Source of the DNA: Paralvinella palmiformis
Lineage: Eukaryota > Annelida > Polychaeta > Terebellida > Alvinellidae
NCBI GenBank assembly: GCA_025642065.1
Contig: JAODUP010000221.1
Coordinates: 1-64,000 of the forward strand
DNA length: 64,000 nucleotides
Direction: 5' to 3'
In this document: positions 1 through 10,755 of the stretch, one piece after another
Position numbering within the stretch: position 1 is the first letter of the stretch
How the letters are laid out: each line of letters opens with the position of its first letter
Made by a program: the position numbers and the translations under genes
Notes under the pieces: model-generated
Told to the model about the DNA's origin: nothing
The model's input: only the letters and a program-made list of their open reading frames with translations
Database searches by the model: none

Positions 1-464
1 ATTTCACTTTAAGGGAAAAAAATACGGTTCTACCCAATATTTTTTATAAAATTACAAAATTTTCAAAGAAGATATTGTTAAATTATTGATAAATATTAAT
101 TTAGTCTTTATGCTAGACTGCTCATATTTTTCCGTTCTTAAATTAATCAATCTTATCAAAGGAAACCATCATTGTGTATTATTGGTGTTATATTATATAA
201 AGACTCAAACATAAAATTGAGTTTGTATGCTAATTATATTAATGCAATCTTATACGTTGTCGTTTGCTTTATTATGTTAATTACTTATTTATTTAATGAA
301 AGTATAGGGTTAGCACAACTCTGCTAAATATTATATTCTAACATAAAAAGTGAACACTCCAAAGAAGAAAGCAACACAGATGTTCGTTTAATAGCATTGG
401 TATAATCTCTGGTAAATTAAGTGCCAGTAAATTAACGCATCTCCCAAGAGTAAAGAGTAAGCTC
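1..464. other. AT-rich stretch, no gene seen
   Basis: I see no credible coding exon, RNA gene or recognisable repeat here. The sequence is AT-rich and non-repetitive. Confidence 0.5.
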
Positions 465-552
465 TTCTCAAAGATGACGACCAAAGCTTATCTTCGCTAA
501 CCGGTTCCCAGGCAGAAACATCTGACCATTAAGCTGCTTTCTTGTATGATCA
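465..552 (+). repeat. Dispersed repeat fragment, copy 1
   Basis: About 85 bp here, running from the AAGATGACGA block to the TGATCACC block, is clearly similar to 36592-36672 in the same orientation. Both contain a CGCTAA.CGGT.CCCAG core followed by TAAGCTGC.TTCTT. The family is unknown; two diverged copies suggest an old interspersed repeat. Confidence 0.55.
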
Positions 553-959
553 CCAAAAGAATTGGTGTAGGAGTCTGCGATGTTAAAATCCATTTACTTC
601 ATCGGAATGCAAGCTGCTTATATTATCGCAATTATAATGCACAGGAAATGTTTAAATGCTGCAATTTGTTTGATCCGCAGTTTTATAAGGAATTATATAT
701 TTCAGAGCAGGTTGGAAATAATTGTAATGTTCATATCGACAATACACTAGAATACGATTATGACTAATATGAATCTGGAATTAACAATTATATTGTAGCT
801 CATATAATAGATTGTAATGGATTCCCGATTGCAATTATCCCATAATCATATTGCTACATAAATTAATTTCTTTTCCAGAAACAATAATAAAGCACAGAAG
901 TGATTTCAAACTGATGTGATTTTGTTTATATATATATATTGTCAGTAATATAAATAAAC

Positions 960-964
<5 letters not shown>

Positions 965-1014
<50 letters not shown>
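965..1014. repeat. (TA)n microsatellite
   Basis: Pure alternating TA for 50 bases. Confidence 0.97.
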
Positions 1015-1017
<3 letters not shown>

Positions 1018-1548
1018 CAGCATATGCGGTGAACACGTCGCGTATCTCTCTGTATAAAAACTATATCAAGCAACTTAAATGCTATGAACGCAGCATACAA
1101 AACATTGTCGGACGAACATCTAAAAATACTATACTACACTTTAATCCACCAGTTCTTGTTATATGGGATTTGTTGTGTGGGTTGAGTCGTGTTATATCGC
1201 TGCTATTAGTATTAATCTGAATTTATTCTGATTTATGCTGATATTATTCACACATTATTCATACTGTGTATTAATATTTTATTTCTCCATTTTAGGTTTA
1301 ATCTTTCTTGGCCGTAGTGTTCGACACAAAGCCTGGTTTTGTTTTAATCATAGTTTCTTTTTTTTAATATTTAGATTATCCTCTTTTGGATTATTTTAGA
1401 AATTTTCTTTTTTCTTTTAATTTTTCTCTAATTTTACCGGTAATTAATTATACTTACAATTAAATATTTTTTAAAAATCAGTTTGGAGTTAATTGTTGCT
1501 TGAATGAAAGTATAACACCTGTGCCAGCGCCTTAACTATCTTTATAAA

Positions 1549-1600
<52 letters not shown>

Positions 1601-1668
1601 TCACACGCATACACATGCATACACACGCATACATACACATACACACACACACATACACACACATACAC

Positions 1669-1707
<39 letters not shown>
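1549..1707. repeat. Compound (CA)n/(TA)n microsatellite
   Basis: CA repeats, then TA, then an imperfect CA/ACGCAT stretch, then TA again. The open frames on both strands here encode only alternating Tyr-Ile, Cys-Val or His-Thr and are artefacts of the repeat. Confidence 0.95.
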
Positions 1708-1710
<3 letters not shown>

Positions 1711-1959
1711 AAAACAATACATTTGCATACAAAAACGTCTTTGAATTTTTTTTATTCAACTCAATGTGTTCATCTGATTATTTATTTAGCCCAGTTTTTG
1801 ATGCTGCTACTGTTGATGTTGTTGCTGTTTTTGTCTTGCAGAATAGTTATATTAATCAATAAAGGCGTTTTGTAATATATGGACGGATGTTGTTTAACTC
1901 AGATGGTGTAGTGAACCTCAGCTTATCCACGCTAAGCGACTCTTCTGAAAATTAAATGG

Positions 1960-2162
1960 TGGGAAAATTGAGATGAACTTAAAACCCACTAACGTGGCAA
2001 GCTATTGAGGCCAAGCCAGGCTGAACTGAATCTAATCAACCAGTATACTTTACTGAAATCATAATTTGGTATAATAATGACACTAATAATATTAATGGTT
2101 CTAATACGATTATAAGGATTATAATAATGTAGAATGTATAAAGTGTCTCAGCAGCTTTTAGT
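1960..2162. repeat. Leader of minisatellite array A
   Basis: This roughly 200 bp unique segment directly precedes the minisatellite and is repeated, diverged, at 5268-5462 before the second array. Shared landmarks in order are ACTTAAAACCCACTAA, GCTGAACTGAATCTA, TAATAATATTAA and GTAGAATGTATAAAGTGTCT. The leader and array were therefore probably copied together, or both belong to one longer repeat unit. Confidence 0.8.
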
Positions 2163-3675
2163 AGTACAGTAGTCACGGAGAACAGTGGTCACGGAAAACA
2201 GTGGGCTTAGAGAACAGTGGTCACAGAGAACAGTGAGCTTAAAGAACAGTGGTCAAGAAAAACTATAGGCGTAGAGAACAGTCGTCACAGAGAACAGTGG
2301 GCTTAGAGATCAGTGGGCATAGAGAACAGTGGGCTTAGATAATAGTGGTCACGAAGTAGAGTGGCCTTAGAGAAGAGGAGTCATGGAGAACAGTGAGTTT
2401 AGAGAATAGTGGTCAAGGAGAAGAGTAGGCTAAGAGAACAGTGGGCTTATAAAACAGTAGGTAAATAGAAAGTGTTCACCGAGAACAGTGGGTTAGTGAA
2501 ATATCAGTATATTGAACAATGGGCATATAGAATAGTGTTCATAGAGAACACTTGGCATAGAGAACAGTGGTCACAGAGAAAAATTGGCATAGAAAACAGT
2601 GGTCATGGAGAACAATGGGCTTACAGAACAGTGGATAAGGAGAAGAGTGGGCTTAGAGAAGAGTGGTCACCGAAAAAGTGGGCTTAAAGAACAATCGTCA
2701 CGGAGAACAGTGGGCTTAGATAACAGTGGTTACGGGGAAGAGTGGGCTTATATAACAGTGGTCACGGAGATCAGTGGGCTTAAAGAGCATTGGGCATAGA
2801 GGAATTGTTCACAGTGAACAATGGGTTAGAGAAATATCTTCATATTGAACAATGGGCATAGAGAACATTGGTCATATAGAACAGTAGGCATATAGAACAG
2901 TGGTCACGGAGAACAGTGGACTTAAAAAACATTGGTCATGGGGAAAAGTGGGCTTACAGAAAAGTGGATGTTGAGAAAATTTGGCTTAAAGAACAATGGT
3001 CATGTAAAACAGTAGGCTTAGAGAACAATTGTCACGGAAATAAAGTGGGCTTAGAGAGATCAGTTGTCACAGAGAACAGCGGACTTTGAGAACAGTGGTC
3101 ACGGCGTTAAGTGGGATTATATAACAGTGGTCACGGAGAACAGTGGGCTTAGAGAACAGTGTTCATGGAGAAGAGTGGACTTAGAGAATAGTGGTCACGG
3201 AGAACAGTGGGCTTAGAGAACAGTGGTCATGGAGAAGAGAGGGCTTAGAGAACATTTGGCAAAGAGAAAGTGTTCATAGAGAACAGTGGGTTAGAGAAAT
3301 ATCGGCATTTTGAACAATGGGCATAGAGGACAGTGGTCATGGAGAACAGTGGGCATAGAGAACAGTCGTCATGGAAAATAGTGGGTTTACAGAACAGTGG
3401 ATATGGAGAACAGTGGCCTTAGATAACAGTGTTAACGGAGAACTGTGGGCTTAGAGAACACTGGTCATGGAGAACAGTGGGCTTAGATAACAATGGTCAC
3501 AGAAATTAGAGAAAAGTGGTTACCAAGAAAAGTGGGCATAGAGAACAGTGGTCATGGACCAGTTTTTCTTGAGAACAGTGGACTTAGAGAACAGTGGTCA
3601 TGTAGAAAAGTGGGCTTGGAGAAAATTAGGCAAAGTGAAAGTGGGCATTGGAAACAGTGGGTTAGACATATATCG
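2163..3675. repeat. Minisatellite array A, 16-bp monomers
   Basis: About 1.5 kb built from two alternating 16-base monomers, approximately AGAACAGTGGGCTTAG and AGAACAGTGGTCACGG, with many substitutions and small indels. The shared core is GAACAGTGG. Since 16 is not a multiple of 3, all three frames are traversed, and the scattered short open frames rich in Glu-Asn-Ser-Gly and Glu-Gln-Trp are incidental. A few longer variant units (around 2460-2530, 2800-2850, 3270-3310) repeat within the array, indicating higher-order structure. Confidence 0.95.
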
Positions 3676-3732
3676 GCATATGTGACAAATGGCATTTTAA
3701 TTATTATAATTCTAGCTTACCTTGTTCTCTAA

Positions 3733-4490
3733 GTTTACTTCTATTTATCTTTGAAGTTTGTAATTAATTACTATATATTTATCACTACCTTTTACTGCAC
3801 ATAGAGAATAACCTGGTATATGTTTAGCCTATATTTTTAAATATTAAATAAGTGGTAAATATACGTATTAGTTGCCTTAAAAGAACAGTTCCCCCTTCCA
3901 GTAGAATAACTTAAATATGTAATGCTTACAAAATAGCTCAGAAAGCGCAAATAAGAATCACAAATTCTAGCTGATATCCTGTAGGGTCGACATTATGGCT
4001 TCCTTGAAAACTAGATTGTACAAGGGGAAAGAGAAAATTCACGTTGTATAATGATAGTTGAGACAAGAATCTGGCAGCCAACTTGACGAAGCTCATTTCA
4101 GATTACGTGCATAGGTTCTGGCTACCGACCTCACCTCCGTGCTCAAACTACTAATTACTACTAACTGATGTATTCGCCGGTTCATTTACCTAAAGCTTAC
4201 AGCTTTGCAGTAATTTGTTGTTACATGATTACAAAGTAATATTCATTAGGACTTTGACTATATAGTTCATTTCGCCTTTTAAAAAAGATACGAAGGGGAA
4301 AAAGTCACGAAGCTATTTGTAGTAACTATACTAATATATGAGAAAACACGTTTTTTACTAAATAATATGTTTGGCTTGCCCCTGTTTAAATTGTTATAAC
4401 TAGGTTATATCTATTTATGATCTATCTATGATCTTGAAACATGGAAAAAACACACGTCCATGAACCCTTATTTTCAGCCTGGACCATTTT
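3733..4490. other. Spacer, no gene seen
   Basis: Unique AT-rich sequence after array A. No exon or RNA gene recognised. Confidence 0.4.
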
Positions 4491-4605
4491 ATTGAGTGGC
4501 TGATAAGACCTTCTCCTCCACTATGCAGAGCTAGAGGAGCAGTACAGAACGATGGAGCCTACTAACACTGTCAGGGTTCCTTACGCACCCAGAGATGTTA
4601 AAATA
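4491..4605 (-). repeat. Diverged SINE body fragment
   Basis: This segment resembles the body of the tRNA-derived SINE at 48310-48674 in the same relative orientation: a GAGTGG.TGA block, CTCCTCC.CTA, GGAGCAGTAC.GAA.GATGGAGCC, then a TTCCTTACG/TTTTACGTCC block. The tRNA-like head is not present, so it is a truncated old copy. Confidence 0.5.
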
Positions 4606-5267
4606 TCAAACCACTAGATTAATTACTTGAAAAGAGTTGGCATAATCGATATTTTAAATGTAATATAACTGAATAGGTTATATAGATGTGATTACATTGT
4701 GTACTCAATTACTACAATACATTTTATTACAGCTATTCTTTCAATATCTTATCAAACCTGTTGATGTTGATGACTAATTCCAATCTTTTGGCATTTTCAG
4801 TTCATCAAAACGATGATAATATCAAACGATGAAGATACTCTTATTACGTACATGGATAACTGTATTGGGCGAATGCATAAATGTGGATCCTATGCCTCAA
4901 GCAGAAGCCATAAAATGTAAACTTGTACATAATCGGTCACAACAATTTTCACCTGTCACGCTGAATAAATAATATATTCGATACTATCTCACGCATCTTC
5001 CTATTACCTAGCTATCTATTTGAACACCTTACGGCGTAATCAATATATCACCAACCGTTTGTCTATTCTATACACTAGTGACTCATCCATTCTTTAGTAT
5101 TATTCAGTGTCGACGCCGATAAATAGTTTGATATATTTTAGACTTATTATTTTTTATCTATTTAACATGTACACTACTAATAATAACAACTTATACCTGT
5201 AATATTTTCAACTCCAATAAGAGGGATAGCACAAAATTATCAATATCAGGATAATCATCTGATCATT
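4606..5267. other. Spacer, no gene seen
   Basis: AT-rich sequence between the SINE fragment and the second minisatellite leader. Nothing recognisable. Confidence 0.4.
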
Positions 5268-5462
5268 TATTGAGATGTACTTAAAACCCACTAAGATAAC
5301 AAGCTATACAGGGCCCGCCTTGCTGAACTGAATCTAGTCAACCAACGTAACTTACTGAATACATAATTTGATATAATAATGATACTAATAATATTAAAGG
5401 TTATAATAAGGATAGGGAGAATAATCATGTAGAATGTATAAAGTGTCTTAGCAGATTTTATT
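5268..5462. repeat. Leader of minisatellite array B
   Basis: Second copy of the segment at 1960-2162 in the same orientation, ending at the same point relative to the first 16-bp monomer. Confidence 0.8.
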
Positions 5463-6310
5463 AGAACAGTGGTCACGGAGTACAGGGGACTTAGAGAACA
5501 CTGGTCACGGAGAATAGTGGGCTTACAGAACAGAGATAATGTAGAATAGTGCGCTTAGAGAACAGTGGTCAAGAAAAACAATAGGCTTAGAGAACAGTCG
5601 TCACAGAGAACAGTCGGCTTAGAGAACAGTGGGCATAGAGACCAGTGAGCTTAGAAAACAGTGGGCATGTAGAACAGTGGGCTTAGAAAACAGTAATCAC
5701 GGAGAACAGAGGGCTTAGAGAACATTGGTCACGGGAACAGTGGGCTTAAAGAACAGTGATCACTGAGAACAGTGGACACGGAGAACAGTAGGTTAGAGAC
5801 CAGTGGTCACGGAGAACAGTGGTTACGGAGAACAGTGGGGTTACGAAGAACAGTGGGCTTAGAAAACAGTGGTCACGGAGAAAAGTGGGCTTTGAGAACA
5901 ATGGGCTTAGAGAACAGTAGTCACGGAGAAGACTGGTGACGGACAACAGTGGGCTTAGAAAACAGTGGTCATCGAGAACAGTGCGTTTAGAGAACAGTGG
6001 TCACGGAGAACAGTGGGCTGAGAGAACAGTGGTTTTGGAGAACAGTGGGCTTAGAGAACAGTGGTTTTAGAGAACAGTGGGCTTAGAGAAGAGTGGTCGC
6101 AGAGAACAATGAGTTTAGAGAATATTGGGCATAGAGAATAGTGGATTAGAAACAAACTGTTGTGAAACAACGGGCATAGAGAACAGTGACCATAGAAAAC
6201 ATTGAAAGCATATAGAGAACAATGGAAATAGAGTACAGGGCATATAGAGAATAGTGAGCAAAGAGAAATGTGAACGTAGAGAAAAGAGGCATTGAAAGCA
6301 GTATTTTATG
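5463..6310. repeat. Minisatellite array B, 16-bp monomers
   Basis: About 0.85 kb of the same alternating 16-base monomers as array A (core GAACAGTGG with GCTTAG or TCACGG tails). It starts 3.3 kb downstream of array A in the same orientation. Towards 6120-6310 the units decay and lengthen (GGCATAGAGAACAGTGACC and similar). Confidence 0.95.
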
Positions 6311-7500
6311 AACCTCCAGCGCCACTGTTTAAAATATTAAATGTTCGAACATTCTTTATGGTATATAAATGGCATAATGTATGACTTTATAAATAGACAT
6401 CTTCTATCAATAGTAGCTGATGCAACAGCAATATCAACAGAAATGACACAGAGCTACCACAATTATACACATAATGTATCAGGAAGAGTCTTCCCTAAAT
6501 AGGACCGTGTGAATGAATGGATTCGTATGCAAAAATTAAACACACTACACATAAAGAAACATTCAAAGGTAATTTCCACAGGAGAAATGCCCGAACAATA
6601 GACCGATCCAGGCGAAATGCATTGCATCGATTACCAACTCAGGTTAAAAACAGCTATGGCGCCCACTGTTAACAGGGGATGGCAACTTTTCACTAACGAT
6701 AAATACTGGAAATCTTTCAGCAAATTATTTCATATTACACGGAGACGGAAAATAGTATTTCAGTTGAACGATTGCATCTTTTCAAAGGATTTAACACCGT
6801 ACTTATCATAATATAACCCAATTATTAAGCAGACAATGTTTCAATCTGGCTGACGCACCTAAACGTTCGTTATTCATATTGACTTATAGAGGATTTTTTA
6901 GCTGAATATAAATTGATTTTAATGATGATGTTTTAAATATTTAATGTAGAGTTTTGGAAATATTAGTTTTACTTGTATCTGGGAACCAATCATATATGTA
7001 TCACATGTATATTATTAAATACAAAATGTTATTACATAAGAATATTAACATCCTTAACATTTATATGTAATAAACATTGCACGAATGGCTGATTCAGAAA
7101 ATAAAACAGTTCACTTTCAATACAAGATAGCGTGCATAAATACCAATATTACAATAATAGAAATCACCCATTGAATTATAATCTATCTGATTATTGATTT
7201 TGTCCATTCACATCGTCATGTCAGATGGCAAAGATTCTATACGCGTAAATCGCCATGCAACACAGTGATTCTTAGACTTCTAACCCGAGACCGCAGTGTG
7301 AATTTCGGCGACATTGTGACGTCTATTCCAATGCCCGCGCACTAAAAAATTGATACATCTAGCAATAAAATTGCCCTGTCGCAAACCAATTGTGTCCCCA
7401 TATAACTTATAAATATTATATTATTGTTCTATCTTTTTGTGCGTTTGTTGTTGTTTGTCACGAGTGTTCCATTACCTGTTACTGCATGAAAATTGAATAT
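6311..7500. other. Spacer, no gene seen
   Basis: AT-rich unique sequence. Short open frames such as 6617-6811 show no domain, signal peptide or splice context that I can recognise. Confidence 0.4.
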
Positions 7501-7507
7501 TATATAT

Positions 7508-7604
<97 letters not shown>

Positions 7605-7640
7605 TGTGTATATGAGTGTGTATGAGAGTGAGAGTGTGAT
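7501..7640. repeat. Compound (CA)n/(TA)n/(GTAT) microsatellite
   Basis: CA repeats to about 7563, TA repeats to 7601, then TGAGTGTGTA-type decay. All overlapping open frames are low complexity. Confidence 0.95.
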
Positions 7641-8196
7641 TGAGAGCGTGTCCATGTGTGCATATATGTACAGGAATGTAGTAATGTAATTTAAACATTA
7701 ATAATGCTGCAAATCATTTCTTTAATGGAATGTGTACTCAATTCTATTTGGTCAATTCTAAATCCATATAATATTTATCAATTCCAATTCAATTCCAATT
7801 CCAAATTTATCAATTCCATTTTCAATTCCAGTTTACCGATTATTTTTTGCTTAATATGTTTTTGCCATGAGTAGGTACTCCGAGTACCTACTCCGGGTAT
7901 TTACTCGGAATACCTGCTCTGAGTAGTTTATATTCCAAGTAGGATTATCATGGAAGAAATATTTCTGAATCAAAAAATGAGATGGTAAATTAATTTGTGG
8001 ATATAATATGTTTTCCAGTTCTAAATATTGAAAGGGGGCAAATTCCCACAGAGCAATATCTCTATATAGATTACAAGTATGCTATGAGATGGTGTCAAGG
8101 TGTTATTAGGCGGGGCCCACATAATCCAGACAATTGTTAGTGGCTAAACGCTCACATGGGGTGCCAAGGTTGGGTTGCGTATCTGAGATATATATG

Positions 8197-8199
<3 letters not shown>
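7641..8199. other. Spacer with small inverted repeat
   Basis: No gene seen. Around 7780-7830 there is a short run of ATTCCAATT-type repeats, and 7869-7893 holds a hairpin listed separately. Confidence 0.4.
7869..7893. repeat. 12-bp perfect inverted repeat, 1-nt centre
   Basis: GAGTAGGTACTC, a single C, then GAGTACCTACTC. Related GAGTA/TACTC words continue to about 7926, so this may be a remnant of a small palindromic repeat. Confidence 0.7.

Positions 8200-8288
<89 letters not shown>
8200..8288. repeat. Compound (CA)n/(TA)n microsatellite
   Basis: CA repeats followed by TA repeats with single TACA interruptions. Confidence 0.95.
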
Positions 8289-8291
<3 letters not shown>

Positions 8292-8393
8292 AACTAAACT
8301 TCTGTATAACTTTGGTTCCAGTATATTGCTAGCACCACATGTAAGTGTTAACGTGGTAATAAATTACAAAAGCCTAACCATAAGGTGCTTTTA

Positions 8394-8395
<2 letters not shown>

Positions 8396-8439
<44 letters not shown>
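8396..8439. repeat. (TA)n microsatellite
   Basis: Pure TA tract. Confidence 0.95.
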
Positions 8440-8442
<3 letters not shown>

Positions 8443-8846
8443 GATATATTTGATGATATCAAGTGGTGGTTCATAGTTTTGGGTGCAACCCCGTATAAAC
8501 GCTTGTTTTGTAATCATCAAAGATCTGTTTACATTCAACCGCCGGAGATTCCGAATCACCCATTGTGTCTAGTATGAGCCTTGAAATGAATGTTTTTGCT
8601 TAGTTCCCAACAGGGGCCACTTCCTGTGTTTACTTTCACAACCTTGCTACAGGTCTAACGTGGAAAGCGTGATGTCCAATAAGCAACATTCTTCTTATAC
8701 CTTATCAGTCACTTGTGTGCGGAGTCCTTCAGAGCTAAAACCAATATATATGTTATCTTATTGTACATCGATATCAGTCTTCAGAATAGGCAAATAGGCA
8801 CCACAATACTTCCAAACGCAAACCTGACAGCCTGACCACAATTTAT

Positions 8847-8849
<3 letters not shown>

Positions 8850-8902
<53 letters not shown>
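8850..8902. repeat. (TA)n microsatellite
   Basis: Pure TA tract. Confidence 0.95.
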
Positions 8903-8905
<3 letters not shown>

Positions 8906-9072
8906 AAGTCAATTATCCAAACGCTTACTCTACCAATGACTATCTGAGCATCTATCGAGCTAATAAATATATTTGTTACTGAATTTATTTTTAAACAAAA
9001 CAAAAACGGCTGATTAACAAACAAGTGCTCAGCCTGCAAGTCTAAAATCTAATTCACTTAGTTTTTACATCT

Positions 9073-9129
9073 GAAAAGACTGAAAAACATCATAAACCGG
9101 CACGGTTTATGATGTTTTTCAGTCTTTTC
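9073..9129. repeat. Perfect 27-bp hairpin with 3-nt loop
   Basis: The left arm 9073-9099 is the exact reverse complement of 9103-9129, separated only by GCA. It is too compact for a standard animal microRNA precursor. No copy was seen elsewhere in the window. Confidence 0.9.
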
Positions 9130-9539
9130 CCAATTTCATAATAGATTGTTACAAAAAAAGAAGTAGCCTGATAGAAGAAAATATTCAATTAATTATTTTA
9201 ATTATATATCAAAATATTTTTTTTATAACTTCTTCCTTATGCTTTGTATTAAAAGACTTGTAAATAAATTATCTAGACGTGGATTTCGCATTTAGTAATG
9301 ACAAAAACTGTTATATTGGTAGAATCTTACGTGTTTTTTAAGATAATTTATGATCAACAAAGACTTTTTAGTTCCATTTTAATTAAGTATACTTACCAAA
9401 TATTACATTGGGAATTTAGGATGTTAGGCTTCCAATATCTATATAAATTACCTACAAAAACTATATCTCTTTAATTTCATTCATAAATAAATCTATGCAT
9501 ACATTAACCTAATCATATAAAAAAACCTCTAGACCTATT

Positions 9540-9572
9540 GCTATATGTGCATGAGGGTGAACGCCCACAGGA

Positions 9573-9622
<50 letters not shown>

Positions 9623-9950
9623 GTATTTTCGTACGCGACAAATATGTCACGCCCACAGGAAAGCGGCTACATGCAAGCTACGTACAAAAAGCGGAAGCAC
9701 GTAAAACATACCATTTGACACCACAGCTCGCAGCAAACAAAACGTGCGTGTGCGGTACAATGGCTACTTACCACATACATATGATAACTATCTTGAAACC
9801 ACAATATATATATATATATATATTCAGATGCTGACCATAGCTTTATTCTGGTTTCCAATAACTAAATAAATAATGAATACAAACGTATACTTATTGCCGT
9901 GTGTGCATGAGAGTGAACGCTCACAGGATTATATATATATATATATATAT
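9540..9950 (-). repeat. Fragment of LTR-like family R1 between short duplicated flanks
   Basis: 9620-9870 matches the repeat family seen at 17870-18700 and, inverted, at 35675-36510. It carries the CGTACGCGACAAATATGTCA block, the GGAAGCACGTAAAA block and the AGCTTTATTCTGG block (a reversed AATAAAG). A roughly 35-base segment containing GTGCATGAG.GTGAACGC.C precedes it (9545-9570) and recurs after it (9902-9927), each time followed by a (TA)n tract (9580-9620 and 9930-9950). The flanks could be a long target duplication or a local tandem duplication. Confidence 0.65.
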
Positions 9951-10186
9951 GCGTGTGTGTGAGCGTGTGCGTATGTATGTATGTATGGATGTCTGTGTCT
10001 GTATGTGTGTATGTATGTGTGTTGTTCCAGCAATATTAAATAGGGCACTGGCATTATGGATCTCGAACTGTGAATTCAACCTCTGGATAATCAATCGTGG
10101 AATCTATATACGTGACCTTTTAAACTGATATGTGTGTGATATTGAGTACTTTGTGACTGTATTTACGTGTGTTTGCGTTCATACGA

Positions 10187-10282
10187 GAGAGGGGGAGACG
10201 GAGAGAGACATGGGGAGGGAGGAAGGGAGAGAGAGAGAGAGATAGAGGGGGGGGGAGAGGGAGAGAGAAAGAGCGAGAGTTC
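10187..10282. repeat. (GA)n purine tract upstream of a gene
   Basis: GAGAGG-type polypurine stretch ending about 75 bases before the ATG at 10357. It lies in the likely promoter or 5'UTR of the PAN/EGF gene and could matter for transcription, but I see no clear TATA box. Confidence 0.85.
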
Positions 10283-10356
10283 TTTTGCGGGACAGCATCA
10301 GCTTGAAATTCACGGAGTTTTGGCTGAAATAATTCCACAACACGTAGAATATCGCA

Positions 10357-10672
10357 ATGGCCAAGATAAATATAATTATGCTTATCTTCGTATTCATTAC
10401 ATTGCCATCGTATTGGACTGATGCTGTATTAATACAAAAGATAACTCATCTAAAAGATGTTGACATGGTGCCGGATGATTCCTACAGGACAGATGTACTT
10501 CTCGAGATACCTTTGTTTTCGCAATGTTTACTAGAATGTTCACAGAGAGATGACTGCTTGACTATTCTCTATGAAGGTGTTCATTGTTATCTCTTTAACA
10601 CAACTAAAGGACATCGACGTAAATCGCCAGGAGAGAGAATTGCGACAACGACTGAGACAACATCTCTGACTA
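10357..10672 (+). CDS. First coding exon of a secreted PAN/apple-EGF protein
   Basis: The exon opens with ATG and a signal peptide (MAKINIIMLIFVFITL, cleavage probably near the Trp-Thr-Asp-Ala at residues 20-23). Residues about 48-85 carry a PAN/apple-like cysteine spacing (FSQCLLEC, DDCLTI, YEGVHCYLF), and the tail is Thr/Ser-rich. A consensus GTAAGT donor follows at 10673, leaving one spare base (phase 1). The EGF exon acceptors at 17421 and 19940 both start in the complementary phase, so the parts join in frame. The open frame running past the donor only reads a (TA)n tract as Tyr-Ile. PAN domains bind proteins or glycans and EGF modules are extracellular, so a secreted adhesive or recognition role is inferred. 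The intron would be 6.7-9.3 kb and holds two LINEs. Confidence 0.7.
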
Positions 10673-10677
10673 GTAAG

Positions 10678-10678
<1 letters not shown>

Positions 10679-10719
<41 letters not shown>
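10679..10719. repeat. (TA)n microsatellite at a splice donor
   Basis: TA tract starting immediately after the GTAAGT donor of the exon at 10357-10672. Confidence 0.95.
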
Positions 10720-10722
<3 letters not shown>

Positions 10723-10755
10723 CAACAGTGAGCAAACATTCCAATAGTTCATTTT

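Noticed and set aside
1489..1875. Open frames with alternating Tyr-Ile, Cys-Val or His-Thr (also near 7390-7700, 9538-9834, 17511-17937, 19995-20658, 39038-39546)
   Set aside because: They are translations of CA, TA or GT repeats on either strand. None has a domain outside the repeat.
2472..3732. Open frames rich in Glu-Asn-Ser-Gly and Glu-Gln-Trp, as a possible repetitive structural protein
   Set aside because: The 16-base monomer shifts frame at every unit, stops are frequent, and no signal peptide or splice site frames the array.
2163..6310. CRISPR-like array
   Set aside because: Repeats are contiguous with no unique spacers of constant length, and the genome is eukaryotic.
9073..9129. 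microRNA precursor
   Set aside because: A stem of only 27 bp, perfect pairing and a 3-nt loop do not fit Drosha/Dicer substrates.
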